From Clavelina lepadiformis (lineage: Eukaryota > Chordata > Ascidiacea > Aplousobranchia > Clavelinidae): DNA of 64,000 bases. Numbering within the stretch: position 1 is the first letter of the stretch; each line of letters begins with the position of its first letter. This document shows positions 35,873 to 48,102 of this stretch, piece after piece. The stretch is from positions 312,501 through 376,500 of the forward strand of contig NC_135243.1 of NCBI RefSeq assembly GCF_947623445.1, read 5' to 3'. Under the pieces are notes generated by a model, which was not told the origin of the DNA, did not search any database, and worked only from the letters and a program-made list of their open reading frames with translations. The translations under genes were made by a program, and so were the position numbers.

Positions 35873-36630
35873 CTATTGAAAAGATTTATCAAACAAGTGG
35901 AGATTTGTATATTTGGTCATTTTAAAGCTAGCTGAAGTATTTCTTGATTAAAACTTACTACATCTTACACATAACACACAATTCTAAGAACTAAAACTTA
36001 TGAAGTTCTTTGTAATTACCATCATGCAACCTATAAACAGTGTTGGTATTGGTATAATATGCATTAGACAAAAAGACATAATCGCTGTTTAATAAGGAAG
36101 TACTTCATCAGAACATAATCCACAAAATGAAATGTAAAGTAACTTTGAAGAAACAAGACAATCCCCTAGTTATGTTCACCGTCTTGTTTGAGTGGCAAGA
36201 TTTTTTTTGATTGCTTAGGAAAGATATAACCATCGACCCATTCTGTTTCTTTAAGAACTTGCAACAGTTCTTAACTTTAACCTACACAATACAACCTAAT
36301 AAACTATACAATGTGAAGATTTCATTCAGGTAGTAAGAATTTCTTCATCTTGACTTTTCAAATATCATCACAAGGTGACCTCAGAGTAGCATGTGATTGT
36401 GACATGCAGCGTACAATGGTTGCTGTGGTACTATGTGCAGGCATGTACAGCTCTGCTCATTGTAAGGCAAAGCAAGCCAATGTAAAGGTGTCAAGGTGAG
36501 CGAAACAATCTTGCCAATCAAACAAGATGGCGCCCATAACTCACAAAGTATCCGTTACAACAATAAATAGCGAACATTTTAAGCAGCAAGTACACAATTT
36601 TCCAGTAATTCAAGAAATACAATCTCTCAA
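35873..36630. other. Spacer between TMEM101 and acylphosphatase
   Basis: No gene seen. CTTGTTTGAGTGGCAAGAT at about 36183 and ATCTTGCCAATCAAACAAG at about 36507 form an inverted pair about 325 bases apart, perhaps the ends of a small element. Confidence 0.4.
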
Positions 36631-37386
36631 TCAGGCTATAAGATTTAAAACAAGAATTCCACTAAACGTGGCCAGATTTGATGCAATCAAACGAAAATAA
36701 GTCCACAGTTCAAAAGTATAGCCCCACCTAGCCATTGTCAAGTCTGTAGGAAATGCAATAAGCAACCAGTAGATGGCAGCAAACCTTCTTGCTTGTTTAA
36801 CGCCGTGCCTTTGTGTTGCGAAACAAAACGATGTTAATAAAAGACACATTGAAAAAACAGGGGCAATGAATGCCATAGTTAAATCTGGTTTGATGTTTCT
36901 AGGAAGAAGATATTTTAAAATCTTTTTCTCAAGTTTGTTTGTTGCTAAAAGATAAGCTTGCCCAGCAAATAGAACGCCGAATACAAAATATGACATTTGA
37001 ATGACAGATGACCGCTTAGCTTTCTCGTCTCCAACTCCGGCAGCAATGAGCAAATAACTAGCAATAACGCCGATGTTGCGTAACAGGATATGAAACATAA
37101 CATGAAGATTCAGGTCATGATGATGAAGTTCAAGCAGGGCGTGGAGGGTCATGTGCACCACGGAGAGAGATGCGCTTGCTCTTTTCATGCTGGTGTTGAA
37201 AGACATGAAAGTGCCGAGCAGAATCAAAGCAACAGCATCAAGGTATACTAAATATAGCGGGACATCGAGTTTCTTTCCTTTCTTTGATTCCAGTTCTCCG
37301 AAAAGCATCATTAGCGACAACGCTTCCCAAAATGGAAATCGACACAAACAAGAAATTATCAAATTAGTATAAACACGCTTTCCCAT
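36631..37386 (-). CDS. TMEM101: Multi-pass membrane protein TMEM101 (intronless)
   Basis: A single-exon 251-residue protein, close to the human 257. The N-terminus, CRFPFWEALSLMMLFGELE followed by DVPLYLVYLDAVALILLGTF and MSFN, matches the conserved TMEM101 start (RCPFWGCFSQLMLYAE, then VPYLYFD and FMSF). I count about seven to eight hydrophobic segments, with basic loops (KKILKYLLPRNIKPD, RHGVKQARR). Human TMEM101 was reported in a screen for NF-kB activators, but its biochemical role is not known, so function is open. Vertebrate TMEM101 has introns; here there are none. Orthology is based on the N-terminal third and overall topology. Confidence 0.82.
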   Translation of the reverse strand: MGKRVYTNLIISCLCRFPFWEALSLMMLFGELESKKGKKLDVPLYLVYLDAVALILLGTFMSFNTSMKRASASLSVVHMTLHALLELHHHDLNLHVMFHILLRNIGVIASYLLIAAGVGDEKAKRSSVIQMSYFVFGVLFAGQAYLLATNKLEKKILKYLLPRNIKPDLTMAFIAPVFSMCLLLTSFCFATQRHGVKQARRFAAIYWLLIAFPTDLTMARWGYTFELWTYFRLIASNLATFSGILVLNLIA

Positions 37387-37924
37387 TTTCTTAAAGTTCT
37401 TCTAAATTTTCTAGTAAAATACTCACATTAAGTAAAGGCATATTTTAATATTTAACATGCACCGGAAATAGCATTACGCCTCATTTCAAAGTTTAATGTT
37501 TTTGTACAATTGGATGCGAACCTGACCATCTAAAATATAAACTGTACGTCAAACATTTTCAATAACCAGCATAGGCTAAGAAACATCGTTTGTGTGAAAT
37601 AACCAACTTACGAAATAATCTAATCTTTCCATAAAAGGGAGATTTATCTTTTGTTTAAATTAAATAAATATATCCAAGAAAATTTAACAAAGGCAATAGC
37701 AGCCTAGCGAAAGACCTTGCGGTCATGCAGGTCTGTTGCTCAAGATTTTCCAGCAAATTAGAAAAGTGGCTGCCAGTAACGTCACGGTCATGTATGCACA
37801 AAACAAACTGTAGCAGTGAAATTGTTCAGAGTACGGCAGTTTTGAGCACAATCTTGGGTGTGCAAAACTGCTCAAACATAACAAACGTGCATACTTACGT
37901 TCATCAGCACTATTACACATGGCT

Positions 37925-38066
37925 TAGTCAATCTTTAAATCAGTTGAAAACAGAGTGCACAGAAGTTCTGTCAAAGTCATTAAGTGCATAATAACGCACC
38001 TCAAGTGCGGCACTGAAGCTTATGAAAGTATTGAGTGTGCTTGGCCTATGCTAAACTCTGCAGTTT
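37925..38066 (-). repeat. Dispersed repeat (inverted partner at 22070-22215)
   Basis: In complement it reads CTGCAGAGTTT..., CACACTCAATACT, AAGCTTCAGTGCCGCAC, GCACTTAATGACTTTGACA and CTGTGCACTCTG, colinear with 22070-22215. Confidence 0.55.
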
Positions 38067-39880
38067 ACCAAATGCAGAAGTCATATTTATGGAATTATTA
38101 AATTACTTTAAAATGTTATGAACAGGACTTCGGTACTTGCTGCTTTAATTGCAATCGGGATGATTTTTAAAGTTGTCAAAGACTCCTTTTAAATTTTATT
38201 TTATAAAAATGTCACCAATTGTATTGTATTGTTTATTTTTGTCGCTCTGGAAATGAAAAATAAAATGCTAAACATTATAGCGTCATAAAAAAATAATTCC
38301 ACTGACAAACAATCAGCCGAAAAAAGCAGCGAGGCCCTAAGGCTTAAAACATATTTGAAAAAATGTAATTTTCATAATTGGTTAAACAGAGTTAATGCAG
38401 CATTGACAGATTGAATGGCGTAGAAACGTATAATGTTTATTAATTTTTAATAACAATTAAATAGTTTTAGGTTTCTATAAAAGAATGAAGTAATTTTTAG
38501 GTTCATCTTTTCTTTGATTTGTGTAATTGTAATACAGTACCATGTTAAAGACTGGAATCTAAAGCATTTCCGCCAAAGATCTACAACGAAAAATTAATAC
38601 TAACACAATTTTTCTGTCGGCAGTTTTTTATTTATATGTATTGGCATAAGCTACACTGCTACATAAGCAGACTGGAAAAACCGGGCAAATAAAGACGACG
38701 AATTGCCAGTTTTCCTTTTTTTTAATAAAATTTCGTAATTGATCACTTTGCCTTCAGTTTTATCTCACGACAGAAAAAAAATGTGCAAACTAAAAATCGA
38801 CTGACGCTACAGATAAAATTAACATCATTCCTACGCAGTCAACCATAACGTTTAAAGAGGGTTATCTTATCTTGGCGAATTGCATCATTGGAAAATGAGT
38901 TGTTTGCAGTTTTCCAATCGTGAACTATTTTTAGTGTTTGCTCTAAGAGTTATAATCAACGGCAAATTTAGAGCAAGTTCTTTCTTTATCGTTTTGTTGT
39001 TATAAAGGGCTTTGTTTAACATTAGTGACGTCTGAATTAACCCGGTCACTTTAGTTTGCTAAGTCGCTTTCCGGGAAGTTAGTGGGACAAAGTTCACCTT
39101 GTATCGCACGTAGACAACTGCGTGCATTGACAGCGAGACAGCAGCAAACGTGGAGTTGAAATACACGGGGCCAATTTTTTAGAATATTTTTCTGCGATTA
39201 ATAAGTGGAATTGAAATCACGTCACATGGCGTTGTTCTTTGTGGGGTTGCAGCAGGGATTTAAATCTTCTAACCAGCTGTAGCTGAAGATATGTTATCCC
39301 TGATTAGTTTTTTGGTTGGACCAACGATACTAGTTAACAGGCTTCCAGATCCCCTTTGTTAGTCATTTTTAGAAAAGTTCGCGCAAAATTATTGATTGTA
39401 GTTCGTTTTTTTGTAAGTTGTTGGACACTTCACCCACAAACAATAAAGAATTTAAAGGCAAACAATTGTACGCCTTCATTTATAATACGGTAAGTGACAT
39501 GCCGTGCCGGTATAGTGACAGTACTATAGAGAAAGTGTTGCATCTATACCATTGCAACACATTAGCAAGTCAGAATGGAATACCCAATCAGGTATTATTA
39601 CATCATAACTTCTTACATATTGATTACGTTATAACTCCAATTCCACTCCCATTGTAGTAGTAAGGATTATGTAAGTAGAAAAGACCCAAAATATTATGAT
39701 GGTTTACCTGGAAAAGCTGACATGTTGTCTGTGCGCCCACGATAACCAGATGGAGAGAAATTGAATTCAGTAGAATTTAATTATGTCATTAGCTTAGTTC
39801 ATGTGAAGTATGAGATTGGAGATTTTAGTAATAGTTGATCAAGTGCAAAACTTTTGCTTGCTTTTTACTTTGATATAGAG

Positions 39881-40032
39881 TGGGCCAAGTGCCTTTTAGG
39901 TTGGAAAGTTTGCTGAGTGTGTAGTTCTTGGTTTTTTTAATTTGACGTATAATTGCTGTTGCTTGATCTTCTTGCGCACGGGATCTTTCACCCCAAAATC
40001 AAGCAACTTTCCAGTCTGGAGTGCCTTCGCCT
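39881..40032. repeat. MITE-like block, copy 2
   Basis: Ends GGCCAAGTGCC...GGTTGGAAAGTTTGCT and, in complement, GGCACTCCAGACTGGAAAGT. They are inverted to each other and similar to 32604-32756. Confidence 0.4.
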
Positions 40033-40217
40033 TAAAATATAAATTTTTTAAGCTATATTTATATTAATTTTTATTAAAGTAACTAATACAGTACTCATTA
40101 TTTTTAAGTAGGTTATTAGATTTTCATTAGAAATACTAATTAGTTCTACACTGTATGATAATTTATTTTAAACAATAAGAACTTCTTCGTTATCTGTTGT
40201 TACTAAACTTGACAAAA

Positions 40218-43200
40218 ATGTCCGAAGAAAAGAAAATTTTCAGAATCGACGAAGTAAAGCAACACAACAATATAAAGTCGGCTTGGATCATTGTTCATAA
40301 TAAAATTTATGACGTCACAGAATTTCTTGAAGAAGTAAGTATGGTTGCCTGTTATCATTTCTACCGTGCACATAATATTTACACGTTTTTGCTTATTGTA
40401 ATCATACTGTGTATATTTTTACTTATTATTTACTTTGTTTAGGTTGATAAATCTACACCAATAAGGTGTCGTTACTACACGATGCTGCATTTTTAAAGCC
40501 TGTATTGAGATTATTATCCAAGTCTGTTACACACTTAATATACTTTTCATGAAGGAACTTCGGGTTCAAGGTTAAGAAATAGCCTTGTCACTCGGCATGT
40601 ATTTTGAATAATTTACATTAAAAGATTTGTTCAGTTTCTAACAAATCACCAAACCACGGCGATTTTAGTTTGTTTGTCATCAACTGAAAGCCTTGAACAC
40701 AGCCATGTACTTCGTGTTTGTTGTGTTGAAAACCAAAATGTGCAAGTTACAATTGCCCCCAATGTCTTGTAGTAGACAAGTCTTTAGTTTTTTTAACCAG
40801 GGAAGTCCTTCACATTTCTCATAAAAACTCAGTGCACTGATATCCATCGCACCAGCTATAGTGTAAAGGAAGTCTGTGCATATGGAAGTAATTATTCTTC
40901 TTTTCTTAGCATCCTGGTGGAGAGGAAGTTCTATTGGAACAAGCAGGTACGACCTCTGTCGAATGTTAGATGGTTTGTTGCTTCTGTCACATTTCATGCT
41001 ATTTATTGGTCAAGCTGCTCGTAGTAATTACATACATATCAGCTGCGACAAAATGAAATAGTCTATCTTTATTTTCAGTTTTTCTTTTACTGCATATCTA
41101 GTTGGCTATATAGAGCAAATTTTAATTGAAGATAACATTAAGAATGTTCCAGCAACTCTACTACCAGCTATCATTGAAACTGCCATTTTTCAGGCAAAGA
41201 CGCAACAGAATCCTTCGAAGATGTCGGTCATTCCACAGATGCACGTGAGATGCAGAACGAATTTTACGTCGGTGACCTTCACCCTGTGAGTTCAAATACT
41301 CTTGCTATGACTCTATTTTCATTATTGTTTGTATCATTCATTTTGGTCACTGTCTGTGGGGGAATGTCAAATAAAATACTAATCGCCATAGTGTAATAAA
41401 ATAGCAACTCTTACAGAAAATGGGAACTGCGATTTTAGAATAATTTCAACTCATGCAGCTCGATATTTGAAGGAGTGTTGGGTTCTGATATCAAACTGAA
41501 ATCCTGATTTTAAGCTGTTCTGGCCAAAATAACATTTAAGCCGTAACTGCACCGCGGTGCTGTCAATACTCAGTGTCTGCTGTTTTGAGCTTATTCACCA
41601 CTAGCACTACTCAGTAGCGGTTTCGTCAACTCTGACAGTGTTGTTTGACCAAACACAAATTTAACGACCTTTAAAACTTTTCACTTTCTTTCAAAAACTA
41701 TGTTAGGTCAATTCAGTGGATGATTATTTTTATATTTTTCAGGACGACCACTTTCCTGAACCATCCAGATCTAAATTTGTATCCCTCGGAGATGGCTCTA
41801 ATCAATCCAGGTTTGATCTTTTCTAATTCCAAACCCTCTATTTCACATCATTTTTCACCAGTCTAATGCTTGTGTTCTATAATTTTGGTAATTACTATTT
41901 ACTAATTGCTAAGTAGTAGGCTAATTGATCATCATCAGAGTTTCAAACAATGGCTCTTTAAGTTTCTCATTTTTGTTTTATTCTGTTGAAACATCAAAAT
42001 TTTATTTCATTAACCTCCACAGCATGGGCGTGTGTTTAAATGCAGCCTCAGTTCTTGCTTCGCTACCGAAACAATTTCTTCCAAGAAGTTGCAAATGCGT
42101 TAAATAGATGTTAATGTTGCTGTTGTGCTAAATCTCTTTCGAGCATTGTGACATAAACAGAGACGTGCGACATAATTATGCGACATAATTTATGCCACAA
42201 TGCTTGGAAGAGGAATTTGTGGGTATCACATTTCGTCAGTTTCGTAACTGTGACATGAATTATTTCGATCATCTTTGCTTTCTGTCCCATGCATGGTTAT
42301 AGTCACGGCATGCTTAATGCTAACACGAACACGTTTAAGTCATTTGAGTTTGTTTACCATCCTACCCTTCACAATCGCTTTGCAAACAATGTGTGCCGGT
42401 CGTGTGGTAAAATATTACCAAGCCAAGGTGACAAATGCTGTGCAAAGTACAATATTAATTGCTGTAATCATTTTACCACTGGTCACATCCATGATTTTTG
42501 GCAGAGGTTGAGTCATTTATTTCTATTCTTTGGTTTGTTGTTGCCAACTTGAAACTCTCACTTCACATAAATTGACCATAATTAAAAAAACAACTGGATT
42601 TATTACATTGCTGTATTACAGAAAAGATTCATCATGCATTCTACTTTAGCATCCAGGTAAATCATGGCATTGATAAATGATTTTATTTCAGCCAAAATTA
42701 GCTCGTAGTTAAACAAAAACTTGAACACAAGTTTCTTTGTCCGTGTGAGATTCACTTAAAATCTGTCCCAGGTTGATCACGAGCAAAGTAACCTTGGTGA
42801 CAGATGTTAACTAGACATGCTTCTGATCACTTCCTTCCCTGGAGGAAGCCCTCAATGACACATCATAGCCGAGTTTCCTAGTTTCCCAACATATGTTGCA
42901 AGCTTTTTGCTTAATCATAACTAAAACTGATCACTCCTCACAGTGTGTTTGCATTATGTTAATGATTTTACCTTTACAAATCTTCATCGATTTCCTTCAA
43001 CGTAACCAGCTCTGACTTCCATGCCAGAGTGTCACAAGATTGCTTCTTTGAGCATTGTTCGGTTTAGACGACAATTTATTCGCTTTTGTTTGTTTGATTG
43101 TTTCGTCATAACAACATTGCATGGCGCTCTCATACTCAGCTGTATCAACAAGTTTAAGAATTGGCTCAAAATTAAACTTGTTTATATTTTTAGTGGTTGG

Positions 43201-43272
43201 AGCAACTGGCTTGTCCCTGGAATCGTCGCGTTCGGTGTCGCCCTCTTGTATCGATTTTATACGAGCAATTAA
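40218..43272 (+). CDS. CYB5: Cytochrome b5, tail-anchored
   Basis: Cytochrome b5 is a haem protein that passes electrons to desaturases, P450s and other oxidoreductases on the ER or outer mitochondrial membrane. Five exons join in frame: 40218-40334, 40910-40946, 41194-41285, 41743-41810, 43194-43272 (130 aa). The haem-binding core shows [38 protein letters not shown] and [12 protein letters not shown]. The two haem ligands are the histidines of HPGG and of GHSTDA, both present. The C-terminus [20 protein letters not shown] is a single hydrophobic tail anchor with few basic residues after it, which favours the ER, but type A versus type B cannot be decided by eye. Intron 4 is 1.4 kb and contains a short hairpin near 42141-42207. 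Confidence 0.95.
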
Positions 43273-43577
43273 ATATCAAGTGTGATGTCTATGTTCCCGT
43301 AATTAACTCAATTGTAAATGTTGGTATATTATGTGTTTAAAACGAAATCACTTAAAGTTTAGTGACATCCCGACACTTAGATTTTGACTTTTATTTGGCG
43401 TTTTGAGACACCGGTTCAAGTTATGACGTGGTCTCGAACCAAGTACCTCTCTTATCTTCACACTTGATGTAAACATTCTTAACATGGAGAAGCCTACAAT
43501 GCCGTAAAATAGCAAACTCGTAATCACGTGGCACATGTGCAGTGCACTTTGTACAATAGATGCAATTTTTGCTTTGA

Positions 43578-43583
43578 AATAAA
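43578..43583 (+). terminator. Poly(A) signal of cytochrome b5
   Basis: AATAAA 306 bases past the stop, first canonical plus-strand signal downstream. Confidence 0.5.
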
Positions 43584-44744
43584 AGCGCCCTATTCACAGT
43601 TGATGCGATTTATGTTAGAAGGTGTGAGTTAAGAACATTCATTGCCACTATTATTACTGGATGAGATATTTAGAGGCAAATTTCATCGACATTTTATACA
43701 GTTGTGCAACTGCAGTTACGTCATCCAAATTCCAAACACTGAAAACATCGGCTTCGGGCGGTGGCACGTGACAAGTTTTGTCAGTCCACACAAAACGACG
43801 TTGATTGGAGTAAATTAAATAATGTATTGATCGCTTAGATACAGAGCCAAGTACCAAGCGCTACTCATCGTGGTTTAACTGCGGCGATATAAATAACGCA
43901 AACTTGTATGTCTTGGAATTTGTTGAGGCATTGTTAAGCACTTGCAGGCGCTAATGAGTCACATCGCACATTGGTGTTAACTGTGAGGCAACGCCGAAGC
44001 CTGGCCTGTAGCCCTACATGGGAACCGGTTTTGTCTTTGAGAAAGCAACATAAAGGGTTGGATCTATAGAAAGTTAGGTTTCCGACTTTGCAGGCGAAAG
44101 TTCAAAGTTCGATCAATAGAAACGAGAAAAATTATTACTTTCTGCCACTTAATCCTGCCCATTCTAGATCTAGGCCTTCTCAAGTAAGCCTTATAATACG
44201 CTTCTACGGCCAGTTCAACCTAAGCCCTTTGGGAGACGAAATTTGTCAGGAATAAAGTAAACCTCATTTGAGTTTACTTCTTATTCTCAACAACTCAAGC
44301 TGTATGAGGGAGAGCAGGTTATTACACAGACATCAACTAACCTTCAATACCAGGAGTTAAAAAATAAATTTAATTTAATAATTTGTTTAATAACGATACG
44401 TTTCGACTAACTTTCGCATAATGAGAACTGGCATTCGCGCGGTTAAAAATGTAATAACCATAATGGTTTATTTCTTTATCACACTACAGGAAACTAGCTA
44501 TATCTTTGTTCACACCAAAATAATCTCATTACGCAAAAATAGCTAGTTGGTTGAAAACAGAAATTTGTAACTTGAATGATTGCGAAGTTTTAGGATATTT
44601 TTAAGACTTTGGGCATTAGTTTTGAATAAAACAGTTGACACACTCATGCAGTTGATTTCAGCGACTAATCAAAAATATCAAGGATTTAAATTTTTGAATT
44701 TTAAAATAACGAGATAGATCCTTTTAAAGCAAACACGCGTCTTA

Positions 44745-45400
44745 TCATATGGCATGATACCGTTTATGCTCGGACTACGGAAAGTCTTTGCACGACTTAA
44801 CCGGTCGAAGATTCCTCATTTGTCAAACCCCGGTTACCGATCTAGCCTTTGTGCAAGTTTCGACAGTTCGCCCCATTCCTCTACTTTCCGCCCATTAAAA
44901 TGGTCCAGAGTATGGGAACTTTTTCCCATTGCAATGGTTGAAAGTATGCCTTTCTTACCCTAGAGTAAGAAATATGCCTTTGGAATGGGGAGAATTTTAC
45001 TTCGGCACAAGTATGGTTTGTGAACCCCATTCGTCTATTTTTCCGCCCATTAAAATGGACCTGCTTTCAGCAATGGGGTTTTCCACAAACCATATTTCTG
45101 CCGAAGTAAACATCTCCCCATTCCAAATGCATATTTCTAACTCTAGGGTAAGAACGGCATACTTCCTGCCATTCGAATGGGAAAATATTACCGCGTTTTC
45201 ACCCATTTTAATGGGCGGAAAGCAGACGAATCGGGTGGACAGTTCCCCCTTTATTTTGGTTTTTGACTTTTTAAGTATAGAGCAAGTGTCGTTAATGCCG
45301 TTTCCAAGGGCATTTCAACAGAATGGTGCCGCTTCGTATCAAACAGCACACTCGACTACCGAGCCGATAACAGCAGATTGGCTACTTGTTTTATTTATAG
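44745..45400 (-). repeat. tRNA-headed SINE (copy D) split by a foldback element
   Basis: In complement, the head side (45400-45275) reads GCACCATTCTGTTG, CCCTTGGAAACGGCATTAAC and GACACTTGCTC. The body side (44866-44745) reads ATCGGTAACCGGGG, TTAAGTCGTGCAAAGAC and AGTCCGAGC. In copy B these two parts are about 90 bases apart; here the foldback block at 44868-45245 lies between them. Confidence 0.6.
44868..45245. mobile_element. Foldback (long inverted repeat) element
   Basis: The left arm begins near 44868 with CTTTCCGCCCATTAAAATGG, and the right arm ends near 45245 with its complement (CCATTTTAATGGGCGGAAAG). Inside, GGAATGGGGAGA, TTTACTTCGGCA and ATGGTTTGTG are mirrored in order, leaving a central spacer of about 45 bases at 45031-45075. 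That spacer itself contains a third copy of CCGCCCATTAAAATGG. The arms differ by scattered substitutions. No coding capacity; the open frames on both strands here are by-products of the symmetry. Confidence 0.8.
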
Positions 45401-48102
45401 ACAAAACAGGTTGGAACTGAGCTGTTATTCTATTTAAAACGCACTAATATTTTTATAAAAATATTGTTAACAATGGTTTATATCAAGTCAGCTCTTGAAT
45501 AAAAGTTTTTCAAAATGTCTTGCGTAGACAAGTTGTCTCTTTAATCTGTTGTCAGCAACGTTTATAAAGTTTTGTAATCGTTATATACACTTATAAGGAT
45601 TATAAAAAACTAATTTTTAATCAAGCATATTAAGCTTCGAAATCTATGTTTCCCTTTTTGCTCTCGGAAAACAATAGAAAGCATAAAGTTATAAGATGTT
45701 TATTATCTTGCAAAGCCAGAAACCAAAACGAGGCGAAATCCTTTCTCTCTGCAGAAAGCTGGCACTTCAAGATTATTCGACAAAATGTTGCCTAAAATTT
45801 ATTATTTTCAGTTTTTATAGGCCAGCTAGGTAATTGTGACTATTGTGATAAATTCATTATCAGATAGTATGAGTAACGCTTGGAGGCTAGAGTAAAACGT
45901 TTGCAATATACAGCTGTACCGAGTACCGTACAATCTGCCAGTAAACTGTTAGACTGGCTGACTTTTTATAGCATATACCCGGATACTGCTAGTCTATTAG
46001 CTTAATTAACTTTAGTCGTTTTTTTTAATCTAATATTCCAGTTTTACGCAATATCCACATATTTTAAGCAAATCCTTTCTATTCCCACGTACACAAACGA
46101 TTTTGGCGTCTCTTACATTATTACCGGTAATACAGTGTAACGAAACTTTTCCTTAGCCAGGAATCTTCCCGCTCTAACGGCTAGTCACTTAGCCGGTTTT
46201 GCCTTGTTAACTTTTAATGGCATTTTACTTAATAAAAACGATCATCTCTCACTAAAACCCAAAACGTAACTGCCGACAACCGTCGCCCAGCCGAGCACAG
46301 TACTACACCAAACAAATTCCACGCAATGAAGGAATCAATGTGGAACGTAAAACACGATACTAATTTAGCCTTTGGGGTAACTACGTGAGACGTCACAAGA
46401 GATTTGATAAAAACAGGTGTACACGAACAAGTAAAAGAACATAAACAAGTAAAATACGGCAGACCGTGAACATGCATAAAAACAACACAATGCAAAGAAA
46501 AGACGGTGTATAATGTGGTGTCTACAAAACAGGTGCATAAAAATAATCCCGTGACAATAGTCCTATACTTATATGCACTTGACTTGTAGGCTTGCATAGG
46601 AAGGAGTTACGAGGTAATAGAAAAGAAACTAATTCCTGAATACTCTATACTAACATGAGAGTGCAAATAAAGACACCCTGATTTGGGAACACCTCAAATT
46701 CTTTTCCAGCGTGAACTGCAACCATTAATGTGTAGACTTCTCTGGGCTCGCTGGAAACACAGTGATAGTTTTTTCTGGAATATCCACAATGGCTTGGTAG
46801 TGGAATAAGGTAGAGCATCAGGGTAGACTGTAGATAAAGTAGAGCATCAAGGTGCATCTCGTGGGACACATTCATTTTGGGTCAGTTAAGCTATGCCAAA
46901 CTGCAATCTCTGAAATAAAAGGAGATATTTTGTGATCTTTTCGCTGTTTCAGTCTAAACAAAATAAAATATCCACAGTTTGCTGAACTTTCCATGGTGTC
47001 AATATGATTGTGACAAAACGTGGGTTGCTCCATACTGGAAAGTTCGGACAAATTCGTTGTAGAAAGTTGGTTTCTATGACAATTTTCTTGCGCAAAATTG
47101 CCGTTTTATCCTAAGGCTATATTCTATATCAAAAGTATTATGTTGGCGCAGCACATACTTTCCTGTTACATTTATCTGACTCCCTGACACTTTGCAGTAG
47201 GCGATATGCTTCTTGTCACACTGAGGTCTAACAAGATCTTCTGTCTAATTCACATGGAATGCACCCTGGCTGGAGTACTGTGTTTGCAATGGTGGACACC
47301 TATATTGGTATGTTTATGATACTCATGCTGTGATATTATGATACTTATGATGTTATCATTGTAAAGCATTAACGGCACTTGCTCCTGTTCAGTTGCCAGA
47401 AAAAAAACTGGAAATTTAAACAACATTACATAAAAATGCATTGCAAGCTCAAACTCATGCACATTTTCTTCATTTATTCCAGTTTCAACAAACTTGCATA
47501 TTTGAATTTTGTCCTTAAGTGGAAAACACACAAAATAAGTTTAAAAATAGAAGGCGCCTTGATAAGAATAGTTATTGGCGTTACTATTATCTCTAGATGC
47601 TCAAGGACTGTCGACAACTTCTTAGTGTGCGATTAATTAGGTTTTAAAATAGGTGAAGTTGTAATAATTAGAAACACATTTTCCATAGCTACCTTTTTAA
47701 AGTTGCGATTTGGTCCTCCGATTCAGATATTTGTTTCTGTCTGTTCAGTTAATGGCAAGGAGAATTTTTGAACTATTTTGAAATTTTGAATTTTGAACTG
47801 CGCAGATGTAATGTTTCTCTGTTTACTACCATTCATGGTAGTGTAATGCTCAGCTTAGCAGTTATTGTATATTGATTGGTGTTTTAAAGATTGAGGGTCT
47901 CAAAATGATGGTGGCGCCTTAGGATAATATATGAGGATTTAAGAGAAATCTGTATTGGGATTATTTTTGCTGCAAACTGGCTTTGTTAGAACTCAAGTAA
48001 AGATTTTGAAATTCATTTTGCTTTGGTTTTTTCAGTGTAGGCTCTTTTCCGAGTCAGAATTTTTTTAACAGGTTTAGGTAAAATTGTGATAAACTGTTCA
48101 TC

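Larger units (their letters stand above)
37387..40217. other. Intergenic, no gene recognised
   Basis: Region between the divergently arranged TMEM101 (minus) and cytochrome b5 (plus). It contains the repeats listed at 37925-38066 and 39881-40032. The plus-strand frame at 37725-37991 is not recognisable and overlaps the repeat. Confidence 0.4.
43584..48102. other. Gene-free stretch before PRPF39
   Basis: I found no gene here. A minus-strand frame at 43857-43654 reads QRRFVWTDKTCHVPPPEAD but has no ATG, no splice context I trust and no known relative. Frames at 46229-46875 are cysteine- and leucine-rich noise. The repeat cluster at 44745-45400 is the main feature. An unpaired acceptor (AG at 48034-48035) 67 bases before the PRPF39 ATG probably ends a 5'-UTR intron or takes a leader. 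Confidence 0.4.

Noticed and set aside
42141-42207. Short hairpin (GAGCATTGTG.CATAA with complement) in a cytochrome b5 intron
   Set aside because: Stem of about 17 bases with mismatches and a 30-base loop is too weak for a microRNA and too small to call an element.
43348-43857. Two minus-strand frames, one with a hydrophobic start and one with QRRFVWTDKTCHV
   Set aside because: The second lacks an ATG, and the two do not join through good splice sites; they overlap the cytochrome b5 3' end region.
44929-45420. 163-codon plus-strand frame and a matching minus-strand frame
   Set aside because: Both arise from the symmetry of the foldback element and are not genes.
46229-46875. Minus-strand frames rich in cysteine and leucine
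   Set aside because: No start context, splice sites or known family.
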